DNA of 9,813 bases from positions 1-9,813 of the forward strand of contig JBCCLI010000237.1 of the NCBI GenBank assembly GCA_039026975.1, given 5' to 3'. The notes under the pieces are model-generated. The model was given only the letters and a program-made list of their open reading frames with translations. It was not told the DNA's origin and made no database searches. Below, one piece after another: positions 1 to 7,458 of this stretch. This DNA is from JBCBKZ01 sp039026975. Its GTDB lineage: Bacteria > Bacteroidota > Bacteroidia > J057. The position numbers were made by a program, and so were the translations under genes. Position 1 is the first letter of the stretch, and every line of letters starts with the position of its first letter.

Positions 1-501
1 GGATTAGCCATGATGGATACATGGAAGCCTTTTTTCATCAGCACCTTTTTGCTCACTAGTTATATAGAAGGGACGCCTGCCAGTTTTGAGATGTCCTTTG
101 TACAGATGGCAAAGGAGCAAGAGAAAGAGATTCTAGGATTGGAAACTATAGCTGAGCAAATGGCGGCAGTAGATAAGATGGACTATAAAAGCCAGACCCA
201 AATGATTTCAGAGATGCTAAATGAGGAGGACAAGATGCGTAAGAGTTTTCGGGAAATGCTGGATTTATATAAGAATGAGGATGTGGAGGGCCTATATGCT
301 TACACGGAGGCATACATGGAGAACCCAGAAGAAATAGAAGCCATGATCACAAATAGGAATGAGAGCTGGATCAGCCGCATAGGAGAAATAGCCTCAGACA
401 AATCCACCTTCTTTGGGGTAGGGGCAGGTCACCTGGGAGGAGAGAAAGGGGTCATCTCTCTGTTAAAGGCCGCTGGCTATGAGGTAGAGGCGGTGAGGTA
501 G
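1..501 (+). CDS. TraB/GumN family protein, C-terminal part (5' end outside window)
   Basis: The reading frame is open from the first base of the window (Gly-Leu-Ala precede the first Met at 10), so the N-terminal part is missing and the ATG at 10 is probably internal. About 166 codons remain, against roughly 260-300 residues for typical members. The tail carries the family's conserved C-terminal signature, GAGHLGG followed by a hydrophobic stretch and GYEVEAV, which corresponds to the second Gly-X-X-His motif of TraB/GumN proteins. Upstream is an acidic, Met- and Glu-rich helical stretch, usual for the middle of this family. Family members are proposed metal-dependent proteases or hydrolases, often exported; the exact substrate is unknown. 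A strong hairpin terminator follows the TAG stop, so the gene looks transcriptionally separate from the polysaccharide genes downstream. Family call is firm; function is not. Confidence 0.85.
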   Translation, partial: GLAMMDTWKPFFISTFLLTSYIEGTPASFEMSFVQMAKEQEKEILGLETIAEQMAAVDKMDYKSQTQMISEMLNEEDKMRKSFREMLDLYKNEDVEGLYAYTEAYMENPEEIEAMITNRNESWISRIGEIASDKSTFFGVGAGHLGGEKGVISLLKAAGYEVEAVR

Positions 502-522
502 CGGTCCCTGAGAACCAATAAT

Positions 523-560
523 AAAACGTCATCAGTGGGCTATCCCGCTGGTGACGTTTT
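523..560 (+). terminator. Rho-independent terminator after the TraB/GumN gene
   Basis: A 17-bp stem (523-539 pairing with 544-560) contains two G-U pairs and no mismatch, and encloses the 4-base loop CTAT. The right arm ends in GACGTTTT and is followed by CATTTAT; the left arm starts with AAAA, so the hairpin could also act on the opposite strand. It begins about 22 bases after the stop codon at 499-501. This is the strongest secondary structure seen in the window. Confidence 0.85.
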
Positions 561-804
561 CATTTATAGGAGGTTTTTATTGTGTAATCTGTAAGTGGGC
601 CACTAAAGAAGGGTAAAATTATGACTGCCTAAATATCCTATATAACAGGTGATTAGCCTTTCTTGACTGTTAGTTCAATTTAGCCTTTGGAACATTTGAG
701 TTACGCACATAGAAACGTAGATTTAGTCGCTTAATAGTAGAAATCCCTTGGTCTATTTTCAACTTATTTCTGACAGATCTGATTATTAGCTATTAAGATG
801 ATTT
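561..804. other. Non-coding gap between terminator and flippase gene
   Basis: No convincing small ORF or RNA gene was seen here. The stretch must carry the promoter of the flippase gene unless that gene is read from further upstream. TAGCCTTTG at 681-689, with TTGACT at 663-668, resembles the Bacteroidota sigma-factor consensus (TTTG, then TAnnTTTG), but has one extra base inside the -7 box and a short spacer, so it is only a weak candidate. A perfect AGGAGG lies at 568-573 but no reading frame follows it. Confidence 0.4.
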
Positions 805-2115
805 ATGAAAATAGCAACCATTCTGAATAAGTCTGAAGGGATTAAAAAATATTTCTTCAATACCTTCTGGTTATTTGCTGAGCAGGCACAGAAGTTAGTT
901 CTTGCCTTTGCTGTAGGGGTATTTGTGGCCAGGTATTTAGGGCCTACAGAGTATGGTAAGTTTAGCTATGCACAGGGATTTGTGGGGCTTTTTGCAGTGC
1001 TATCTCAGATGGGATTGAATTCCATTGTAGTAAGAGATATTGTTAGGAAAAGGTATGATAATCAGGAATTATTAGGTGCAGCTTGGTTACTCCAATTTTT
1101 AGGAGGGATCCTAACCTTATCCATATCAAGTTTAGGATTATTGTTCCTAAACGCTGGCGTGGAGGTAAAGTACATGGTGGTATTAATAGCTTCCGCAGAA
1201 ATAGCCAAGTCCTTAAATGTCATCAAACTTTACTTCGAAGCCAATGTCAAAACGAAGTATTTGGCTAAGGTTAGCTTGTTCCAAAGCCTCCTTACTGCAG
1301 TGGTCAAGATTCTTTTAATTGTCTTCAAAGCAAATGTGATATGGTTTGGGTTTGTTGTGTTATTGGATGCGAGCTTTGCAGCTGTAGGTTTGATCATTGT
1401 GTATCGAATAGCTGAAGGAAAGATATCACACTGGACCATAAAAAAGTATACGCTTGTCAGGCTACTTAAGGACTCTTGGCCGATGATCTTTTATGGACTT
1501 GCTCTCCAAATACAAGCAAAAATTGATCAGGTCATGTTGGGAAATATGGTAGGAGAGGAGGAGGTAGGCTATTACTCAGTTGCCTTAAAAATCATTGAAA
1601 TTTTCGTGATGTTTCCCTTTGTCCTGGTGAAATCACTTGCCCCTTCCATTACTGAGGCTAAGGAAAAGAGTAAAGAACTGTACGAAAGAAGATTATTAAA
1701 TCTATACAGGCTGTTTTTCTTGATTTTCCTTGTGTATGGCGGCACCATTTATTTGGTTTCAGAACCTATGATTGTGATAGTTTATGGGGAGGAATTCAGA
1801 GAGGCTGGAATACTTTTATCTCTTTTTGCGATTAGGTTACTCTTTAACTGTATGGGTATCGCCAAGAGTACCTTTATTACTAATGAAAGTCTATTTCATC
1901 ATGGGATGATAGCAGCTATCGTAGGGGCCATTGTAAATATCTCAGCAAACTATTATTTGATACCACTATACCAGTCCCGAGGAGCCATCATAGCTACTAT
2001 TATATCCTTTACCACATTCGTTTTTTTGATTGATGTAGTTAACCCTAGGACGCGGAATAACTTACGATTAATGATTAAAGGGATGTTTACCTTCTTCTTA
2101 TTAAAAAAGGTGTGA
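805..2115 (+). CDS. Wzx-like oligosaccharide flippase (polysaccharide biosynthesis membrane protein)
   Basis: A 436-residue, very hydrophobic protein of the MOP superfamily (RfbX/Polysacc_synt type), expected to sit in the inner membrane and flip undecaprenyl-diphosphate-linked repeat units to the periplasm. The N-terminus is diagnostic: an amphipathic lead-in with NTFWLFAEQ, then VGVFVARYLGPTEYGKFSYA, and GLNSIVVRDIVRKR around residues 75-90. A second family-typical block, SWPMIFYGLALQIQAKIDQV followed by GYYSVALKI, lies near residues 224-265 and marks the start of the second half. Length is normal for the family (about 420-480) and the C-terminus ends in a basic, hydrophobic segment, so the gene looks complete. 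The ATG at 805 has no clear ribosome-binding site, as is usual in Bacteroidota. Flanking T9SS, glycosyltransferase and polymerase-like genes agree with a surface polysaccharide locus. The transported sugar unit cannot be inferred. Confidence 0.9.
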   Translation: MKIATILNKSEGIKKYFFNTFWLFAEQAQKLVLAFAVGVFVARYLGPTEYGKFSYAQGFVGLFAVLSQMGLNSIVVRDIVRKRYDNQELLGAAWLLQFLGGILTLSISSLGLLFLNAGVEVKYMVVLIASAEIAKSLNVIKLYFEANVKTKYLAKVSLFQSLLTAVVKILLIVFKANVIWFGFVVLLDASFAAVGLIIVYRIAEGKISHWTIKKYTLVRLLKDSWPMIFYGLALQIQAKIDQVMLGNMVGEEEVGYYSVALKIIEIFVMFPFVLVKSLAPSITEAKEKSKELYERRLLNLYRLFFLIFLVYGGTIYLVSEPMIVIVYGEEFREAGILLSLFAIRLLFNCMGIAKSTFITNESLFHHGMIAAIVGAIVNISANYYLIPLYQSRGAIIATIISFTTFVFLIDVVNPRTRNNLRLMIKGMFTFFLLKKV

Positions 2116-2398
2116 AAAGTTCATCCTGCTACAACTAATAGAAAGTATGGGATAAAAATTACATTGATTAGAAATATAGTTAGTAATAACTATTTGATAT
2201 AATTTGTAAGAAGATTATCGGGAATAAAGAATAGCTTGATGAATGTATAGAGTATTGATAATGATATAGTTAAATTTAGTTTTATACCTATTTTTGAGAA
2301 CTGGCATAAAAGGTTTTATTTTTTATTTTGTATTTTTTAGGGGTAAAAGTGATAAGCTGGTATATATTTCGTTAATACTAGTAAATGAATCGGTCTAA
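2116..2398. other. AT-rich intergenic region between flippase and first T9SS gene
   Basis: About 280 bases without a credible ORF. It holds a small AT-rich hairpin at 2176-2193 (ATAGTTA, loop GTAA, TAACTAT), about 60 bases past the flippase stop. This is a weak terminator or mRNA-end candidate because no clean T-run follows directly. T-rich tracts and a possible -7 promoter element lie nearer the downstream gene. The length of the gap suggests that the T9SS gene has its own promoter rather than being tightly co-transcribed with the flippase. Confidence 0.4.
2289..2296 (+). promoter_or_regulatory. Possible Bacteroidota -7 promoter element for the first T9SS gene
   Basis: TATTTTTG matches the Bacteroidota -7 consensus TAnnTTTG exactly and lies about 100 bases before the ATG at 2399. 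No TTTG or TTG box is found at the expected -33 distance; the nearest TTG, at 2255-2257, is too far away. In DNA this AT-rich, a chance match is quite possible. Confidence 0.2.
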
Positions 2399-4783
2399 AT
2401 GAAAGTCTATCTCTACTTTTTATTAATATGTATCCTTGCAATAAATAAAGCTACCGCCACTAACTACTATGTAGATCCAGTTAATGGTAAAGAAATCAAT
2501 AACGGATTATCAAGCTCAGAAGCCTTTAAATCATTATTATCTATTACTAATACTTCCCTCCAGCCAGGAGACACAGTGTTTTTGATGGAGGGCTCTCATA
2601 GGCTTGATGGTTTTGTTCCACTCCAGATAAGAGATTCAGGGACTCCAAATAGTTGGATCGTGATACAAAACTTCCCTGGTCAATCTCCCACGATAGAATT
2701 TAATTCTTTTGCTGGTATAAGGTTAATCAATGGAGCTTCCTATGTGAAAATTAAGGGACTCCGGATTAAAGGGCCTAATTCTACCATAACCTTAGAACAA
2801 GCCCAAGGCAATAAGGATGGCTGTTTTCCGGACTCAGTTAAGAATGATGAGCCTACCAATATTTTTAATGGGAGTGGTATTTATTGTACAGGTCCTAATC
2901 TTACCTGGACGCACCCTGAGACTGATGTAGATGAAATCCCTCATCATATTACCATAGAAGGTTGCGAAATTTTTGACTGTACTGCATCAGGTATTGGTTT
3001 CCAGCAAGCAGACTATATTGTCATCAGAAATTGTAAGATTTACAATAATGCGTGGTACAGCGTGTTCGGGACAAGCGGAATAAACTTTTATCAGTTTATT
3101 AATACGGACGGGACGACAGGTGTCCATAACATAGTAGAAAACAACCTTTTGTATGGAAACCAATTAAAAATTCCCCAGGTAGGTACCTGTCAGTATCAGG
3201 ATGGAAATGGCCTTATCGTGGACGACTTTAAGCATTCTCAAAGAAATAATCAGAAGGATAAAGCCATTGATTATGGGGTTTATACTGGAAAGACCATCAT
3301 AGCAAATAATGTGTCAGTGAATAACGGAGGGAGTGGGCTTCACTTCTTTAAGGCTAGTAATGTATACATCCTTAATAATACAATTACTGGCAATGCCTTT
3401 CAAAATGGGGGAGATAACAGTAATGCGGAATTGAGAATTGGAGATTCTCAAGATATGGTGGTTAAAAATAATTTAATAGTAGCAGATAGGCGTCTTCACA
3501 ATATTTCTACTAATAACACCAACCTCAACTATACACATAATTTTCAAACAGGGCCTAGAATCAATGATGATTATGAAAACTGTGAAGGTTGCTTCACTGA
3601 TCAGCCCATCACATTTGAAAATGAAGACATTTCCTCTGAGGTGCCATTTAGGGTGGCTAGCAATGATATTAAGGACTTAGGAACAGATCTCTCTGAATTT
3701 GTTACTAAAGACTTTTTAGGAAATGCAAGACCAGTAGGAGGTGGTTTTGATATTGGAGCTTTTGAGCTAACATCAACTACAACTATTGCTACCACAGGAA
3801 TTCAGATAAATAACTGTCCTAGTTTTGAGCTATCTGAAGGGGAGACCTACAGCTTGACTAAAGTAATCTTTCCACAGAATGCTACTAACCAAGGAGTGGA
3901 GTGGGAGTCTTCTAATACTTCCATTGCTACAGTTAGTGATGAGGGGGTAGTGTCCGTTTTACAAGAAGGAACAGTAACCATCACCGTAATAACTGATAAT
4001 GGAGGGTTTGAAAGCCTTTGTACCCTTACTGCTACTAAAGAAGGAAATGATGAATGTAGACCCTTTGACTTTTCCTCTGCCACGCCTTCTTCATACGGGT
4101 CTAATCAGGACCTGGGAATTGCTGAGATAGAAGATGAAGGCAGCACCATTAAAATAGCTAATAACGCTTGGAAATCCATTGACCTTGATATTAACATCCA
4201 GGGATCTACTTGGTTACAGTTTGATTTCAAGAGTACAAAAATAGGGGAGTTCCACGGGATAGGCTTGGATGTAAATAATGTCGTGGATGATTCTAAGATC
4301 TTTACCATCTATGGCACCCAGTTCTATGGAATCATGGATTACAGGAACTATAGAGGGAGTGGTTGGCAGACTTATATTATCCCGATAGGCAGATATTATA
4401 CAGGTACTTTTAACAGAATGACCTTCATGGCTGATCATGACACTGGAGCCGGAGATGCAGACGCATTTTTTAGAAATATCCTTATACATAATGGAGAATG
4501 TGAGACTTTTGCAGTGTCAAATGACCTGACCGTCCAGGAGCAAGTCAGTCTAGAGGTTTATCCAAACCCCGCAAATGAATGGCTAAATGTAGAGCTGGTG
4601 TCTCCTGGCTTTAAGACTGATGCTGACATGAGGTTGATAGATGTTAATGGTAGGAGCTTACTGGAGGGAAGAATGAGTGTGGGAAGAAACCAAATAGACA
4701 TAAGCCAACTACCAGCTGGGATCTATTACCTACTATTTTCTGTTAATGAAGATCAAATTACTAGAAAGCTGATTAAGCAGTAG
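2399..4783 (+). CDS. T9SS-secreted multidomain beta-helix protein, copy 1
   Basis: A 794-residue exported protein. Domains in order: Sec signal peptide (1-20, cleavage likely after the ATA at 18-20; no lipobox); right-handed parallel beta-helix (about 22-425), with short Asn-rich turns such as IRNCKIYNNAW and VYILNNTITGN; a choice-of-anchor-Q-like end (426-457, DLG, then FLGNARPVGGGFDIGAFEL); a BIG2-like immunoglobulin domain (about 465-550, with WESSNTSIATVSDEGVVSVL); a beta-sandwich-like module (about 553-701, with WLQFDFKST, IYGTQFYGIMDY and GRYYTG); and a T9SS type A sorting domain (718-794, from LEVYPNP to DISQLPAGIYYL and a basic end). It is expected to cross the outer membrane by T9SS and be released or attached to the surface. 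Beta-helices of this kind are often polysaccharide lyases, epimerases or binding proteins; no known catalytic set was recognised. The mature part has 12 cysteines, all conserved in the downstream paralogue. A role on the locus's polysaccharide is inferred from context. Confidence 0.88.
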   Translation: MKVYLYFLLICILAINKATATNYYVDPVNGKEINNGLSSSEAFKSLLSITNTSLQPGDTVFLMEGSHRLDGFVPLQIRDSGTPNSWIVIQNFPGQSPTIEFNSFAGIRLINGASYVKIKGLRIKGPNSTITLEQAQGNKDGCFPDSVKNDEPTNIFNGSGIYCTGPNLTWTHPETDVDEIPHHITIEGCEIFDCTASGIGFQQADYIVIRNCKIYNNAWYSVFGTSGINFYQFINTDGTTGVHNIVENNLLYGNQLKIPQVGTCQYQDGNGLIVDDFKHSQRNNQKDKAIDYGVYTGKTIIANNVSVNNGGSGLHFFKASNVYILNNTITGNAFQNGGDNSNAELRIGDSQDMVVKNNLIVADRRLHNISTNNTNLNYTHNFQTGPRINDDYENCEGCFTDQPITFENEDISSEVPFRVASNDIKDLGTDLSEFVTKDFLGNARPVGGGFDIGAFELTSTTTIATTGIQINNCPSFELSEGETYSLTKVIFPQNATNQGVEWESSNTSIATVSDEGVVSVLQEGTVTITVITDNGGFESLCTLTATKEGNDECRPFDFSSATPSSYGSNQDLGIAEIEDEGSTIKIANNAWKSIDLDINIQGSTWLQFDFKSTKIGEFHGIGLDVNNVVDDSKIFTIYGTQFYGIMDYRNYRGSGWQTYIIPIGRYYTGTFNRMTFMADHDTGAGDADAFFRNILIHNGECETFAVSNDLTVQEQVSLEVYPNPANEWLNVELVSPGFKTDADMRLIDVNGRSLLEGRMSVGRNQIDISQLPAGIYYLLFSVNEDQITRKLIKQ

Positions 4784-4866
4784 TAGTTGTTGATCTGAAA
4801 TCTGATGTTTAATAACCATTACCTCTGGTGTAATACCTGAGAATAGAATAATCAATTGGGGATCAT

Positions 4867-4895
4867 ATATGAAAGGCATGTACACGCCTACATAT
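4867..4895. promoter_or_regulatory. Imperfect inverted repeat upstream of the second T9SS gene
   Basis: ATATG (4867-4871) pairs with CATAT (4891-4895), and the core AGGCATGTACACGCCT (4874-4889) is a near-perfect 16-base dyad with a single mismatched pair; a one-base asymmetry separates the two parts. It lies in the 145-base gap between the two paralogues, 33 bases before the ATG at 4929. It could be an operator, a hairpin in the leader, or chance. The rest of the gap shows only near-matches to the -7 box, TATTCTTG (4905-4912) and TAATCTTG (4914-4921), both too close to the start codon to be convincing. Confidence 0.25.
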
Positions 4896-4928
4896 AGGAA
4901 AGGTTATTCTTGCTAATCTTGATTAAAG

Positions 4929-7328
4929 ATGTGGGCTTCGATGAGACATTTCCTTTGTCTATTTTATTGTTGTTTCCTTGCTGTAGGGGTTTCTTTTGGT
5001 ACGGATTACTATGTAGACCCCATAGGCGGAGATGATGATAATTACGATGGGCTGTCAACCTTACAGCCGTTCAAACGCTTGTTGAAAATTACGGAGATAG
5101 AGCTACAGCCAGGGGATACTGTATTCCTAATGAATGGAACTCACAAACTGGATGGTTTTGTCCCTCTCCAGATTTCTGAGTCCGGCACTCCTGAGCAGTG
5201 GATTACTTTTAAGAATTTTCGTGGGCATACCCCCTTGATTTCCTTTCAGTCATTTGCTGGGATTAGGATTAAAAATGGTGCTTCTTACATTAAGATTGAA
5301 GGAATTGCCATAAGGGGTGCCAGGAATCTGGTGACCTTGGAAGAAGCATTAGCACAAAAAAACAGCTGTTCTCCTGACTCCCTTAAAAATGATGATCCCA
5401 CAGATATTTTTAGTGGAAATGGGATCAATTGTACTGGCCCTAATCTACAGTGGACTGATCAGGAAACGGATATAGATGAGGTGCCACACCACATCACTAT
5501 AGAGAATTGTGAAATATTCGATTGTACAGGCTCCGGTATAGTATTCCAACAAGCGGACTACATTACCATAAGGAATTGTGAAATTTATAATAATGCCTGG
5601 TACAGCGTATTTGGGACAAACGGCATAACTTTTTACCAATTCATCAACATAGATGGAACCATAGGAGTTCATAATGTTGTAGAAAATAACCTTATCTGGG
5701 GCAATCAACTAAAACTTGCCCAACTAGGGAGTTGTCAGTTCCGGGATGGGAGTGGTTTTCTCATAGATGATTTTACACATACTGAGACGGGTAATTATAA
5801 AGATGCTTCCAAATTTTACGGGGTATACTCTGCGCAGACCTTAGTAGCTAATAATGTATCAGTGAGAAATGGGGGGAGCGGCTTTCAGCTTGTAAAGGCT
5901 AGTAATATTTATCTATTAAATAATACCGTTAAAGGGAATAGTTACCAGAATGAGGGAGATAATTTAAATGCAGACCTGTATGTAGAAGAATCTCAGGATA
6001 TATCAGTTAGGAATAATATCATTATAGGAATCACCAGGCTTCACAGCATTTTCCCTGATAATACAAACTTCACTTACTCCCACAACTTTCAAGCAGGACC
6101 TGGAATAGATGAAGAGTACGCTGACTGTGAGGGCTGTTTTACAGATCTTCCTATTGAATTTGAAAATCAGGATTTAGATTCAAGTACCCCTTATCTCATA
6201 GTCAGTAACTCAGTTAGAGATCTTGGAGCTGATGTTTCTGAATTTTTATCATCAGACTTTCTAAGTAACCCTCGGCCAGTTAATGATGGATTTGACTTAG
6301 GAGCCTATGAAATAACTAACAGTACCCCTATACTGACTAGGGGCGTAGAGATAGGGAATTGCCCTAAATTTGAACTTTCATCTGGAGACACCTTCACATT
6401 AGTGGCAGATATTCTACCCTTTGATGCTACTGATAAGAGCGTAATATGGGAGTCTATAAATCCGAGCATTGCCTCCATAAATAATGAAGGTCTAGTTACG
6501 GCAGTTAGTCCCGGGACAGCAGTGGTGAGAGTAACCACTAATAATGGTGGGTTTGAAAATACCTGTGCATTTACTATCTCTACCTCAGGAAATAATTTTT
6601 GTAAGCCGCTAGACTTATCCGGTAAATCCATTATTACTTATGGAACCAATCAGGATGCAGGAGATGCGGGGATAGAAGATGATGGAAATACTATTCAAAT
6701 TTCTGACAATGCCTGGAAGTCCATAGGAGTACCCTATGAAGTATTAGAAAGTACCTGGCTTCAGTTTGACTTCAACAGTACCATAGAGGGGGAGTTTCAC
6801 AGCATTGGCTTTGATAGGAACAGTTTAGAAGATAACACGAAAATGTTTACCCTTTATGGGACCCAGATTTTTGGGATCATGGATTTCAATAGTTACGCAG
6901 GTAATGGATGGCAAAGATTTAATATTCCTGTAGGTAGATATTATACCGGGACATTTGATAGACTAGTGTTTATAGCTGATCATGATTCTGGGGAAGGGAA
7001 TGCGAATGCCTATTTCCGTAACATAACCTTACACGAGGGGGAATGTGGAGCATCTGTAGTGTCAACGGAGCAAGAGTTAACTGAAGCCCCGGAAGTCAGA
7101 ATTTTCCCAAATCCTCTGGAGGAGGTTCTTTTCATTAATATTGAAGGACTTCCTTCCCAGACTAAGCCTCAAATAGAGGTAATGAATGTAAATGGGCAAG
7201 TCTTTATTAATCAACGATTAGCATTCTCCAGTAATAGGCTAGATATTAGCCAACTCACGGCTGGCGTGTATATAGTCTCAGTCAAAGCAGGTGATTCTCA
7301 CATTTACCAAAGGCTTGTAAAGTATTAG
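4929..7328 (+). CDS. T9SS-secreted multidomain beta-helix protein, copy 2 (tandem paralogue)
   Basis: A 799-residue paralogue of the preceding gene with the same architecture: signal peptide; beta-helix with a choice-of-anchor-Q-like end (FLSNPRPVNDGFDLGAYEI); BIG2-like domain (about 470-555, WESINPSIASINNEGLVTAV); beta-sandwich-like module (about 558-706, WLQFDFNST, LYGTQIFGIMDF, GRYYTG); T9SS sorting domain (723-799, VRIFPNP, DISQLTAGVYIV). All 12 mature cysteines are conserved, with spacings identical to copy 1 from C147 to C706. The ATG at 4929 follows an A-rich leader, but the ATG at 4941 (Met5, MRHFLCLF) would align the two signal peptides residue for residue (21 before the DYYVDP/NYYVDP block), so 4941 is a serious alternative start. 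Many synonymous differences indicate an old duplication. Probably secreted together with copy 1. Lyase, epimerase, sugar-binding or structural roles are all open. Confidence 0.88.
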   Translation: MWASMRHFLCLFYCCFLAVGVSFGTDYYVDPIGGDDDNYDGLSTLQPFKRLLKITEIELQPGDTVFLMNGTHKLDGFVPLQISESGTPEQWITFKNFRGHTPLISFQSFAGIRIKNGASYIKIEGIAIRGARNLVTLEEALAQKNSCSPDSLKNDDPTDIFSGNGINCTGPNLQWTDQETDIDEVPHHITIENCEIFDCTGSGIVFQQADYITIRNCEIYNNAWYSVFGTNGITFYQFINIDGTIGVHNVVENNLIWGNQLKLAQLGSCQFRDGSGFLIDDFTHTETGNYKDASKFYGVYSAQTLVANNVSVRNGGSGFQLVKASNIYLLNNTVKGNSYQNEGDNLNADLYVEESQDISVRNNIIIGITRLHSIFPDNTNFTYSHNFQAGPGIDEEYADCEGCFTDLPIEFENQDLDSSTPYLIVSNSVRDLGADVSEFLSSDFLSNPRPVNDGFDLGAYEITNSTPILTRGVEIGNCPKFELSSGDTFTLVADILPFDATDKSVIWESINPSIASINNEGLVTAVSPGTAVVRVTTNNGGFENTCAFTISTSGNNFCKPLDLSGKSIITYGTNQDAGDAGIEDDGNTIQISDNAWKSIGVPYEVLESTWLQFDFNSTIEGEFHSIGFDRNSLEDNTKMFTLYGTQIFGIMDFNSYAGNGWQRFNIPVGRYYTGTFDRLVFIADHDSGEGNANAYFRNITLHEGECGASVVSTEQELTEAPEVRIFPNPLEEVLFINIEGLPSQTKPQIEVMNVNGQVFINQRLAFSSNRLDISQLTAGVYIVSVKAGDSHIYQRLVKY

Positions 7329-7419
7329 GCTCTCTATTACTGATATTACCTAACTTATGGTTGTCGCGTTTGCTACTTGAGTGAGTAAGCGTCCTAAGCT
7401 GTATGTTGATGGTCTGTAT

Positions 7420-7443
7420 TAGCTATTGGCTGCAGCCAAGCTA
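7420..7443. terminator. Hairpin between convergent genes, possible terminator
   Basis: TTGGCTGCAGCCAA (7426-7439) is a perfect 14-base palindrome. It extends to TAGC (7420-7423) pairing with GCTA (7440-7443) across a two-base bulge. It sits in the 130-base gap where the second T9SS gene and the minus-strand glycosyltransferase gene converge, as expected for a shared terminator. On the plus strand only a pyrimidine tract (CTCCCCTCTTTTCC) follows, and on the minus strand there is no T-run, so its efficiency is doubtful. Confidence 0.4.
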
Positions 7444-7458
7444 CTCCCCTCTTTTCCA

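Noticed and set aside
568..573. Perfect AGGAGG Shine-Dalgarno-like sequence
   Set aside because: The nearby TTG and GTG codons run into stop codons within a few residues, and Bacteroidota rarely use this signal; treated as chance.
1083..1439. Short ORFs on both strands inside the flippase gene
   Set aside because: They overlap a clear full-length membrane protein in another frame and show no family resemblance.
3601..4489. Several minus-strand ORFs opposite copy 1 of the T9SS gene
   Set aside because: Antisense shadows of well-supported BIG2 and beta-sandwich-like coding sequence; no signal or domain of their own.
5445..6631. Minus-strand ORFs opposite copy 2 of the T9SS gene
   Set aside because: Antisense shadows; their positions mirror those opposite copy 1 only because the sense genes are paralogues.
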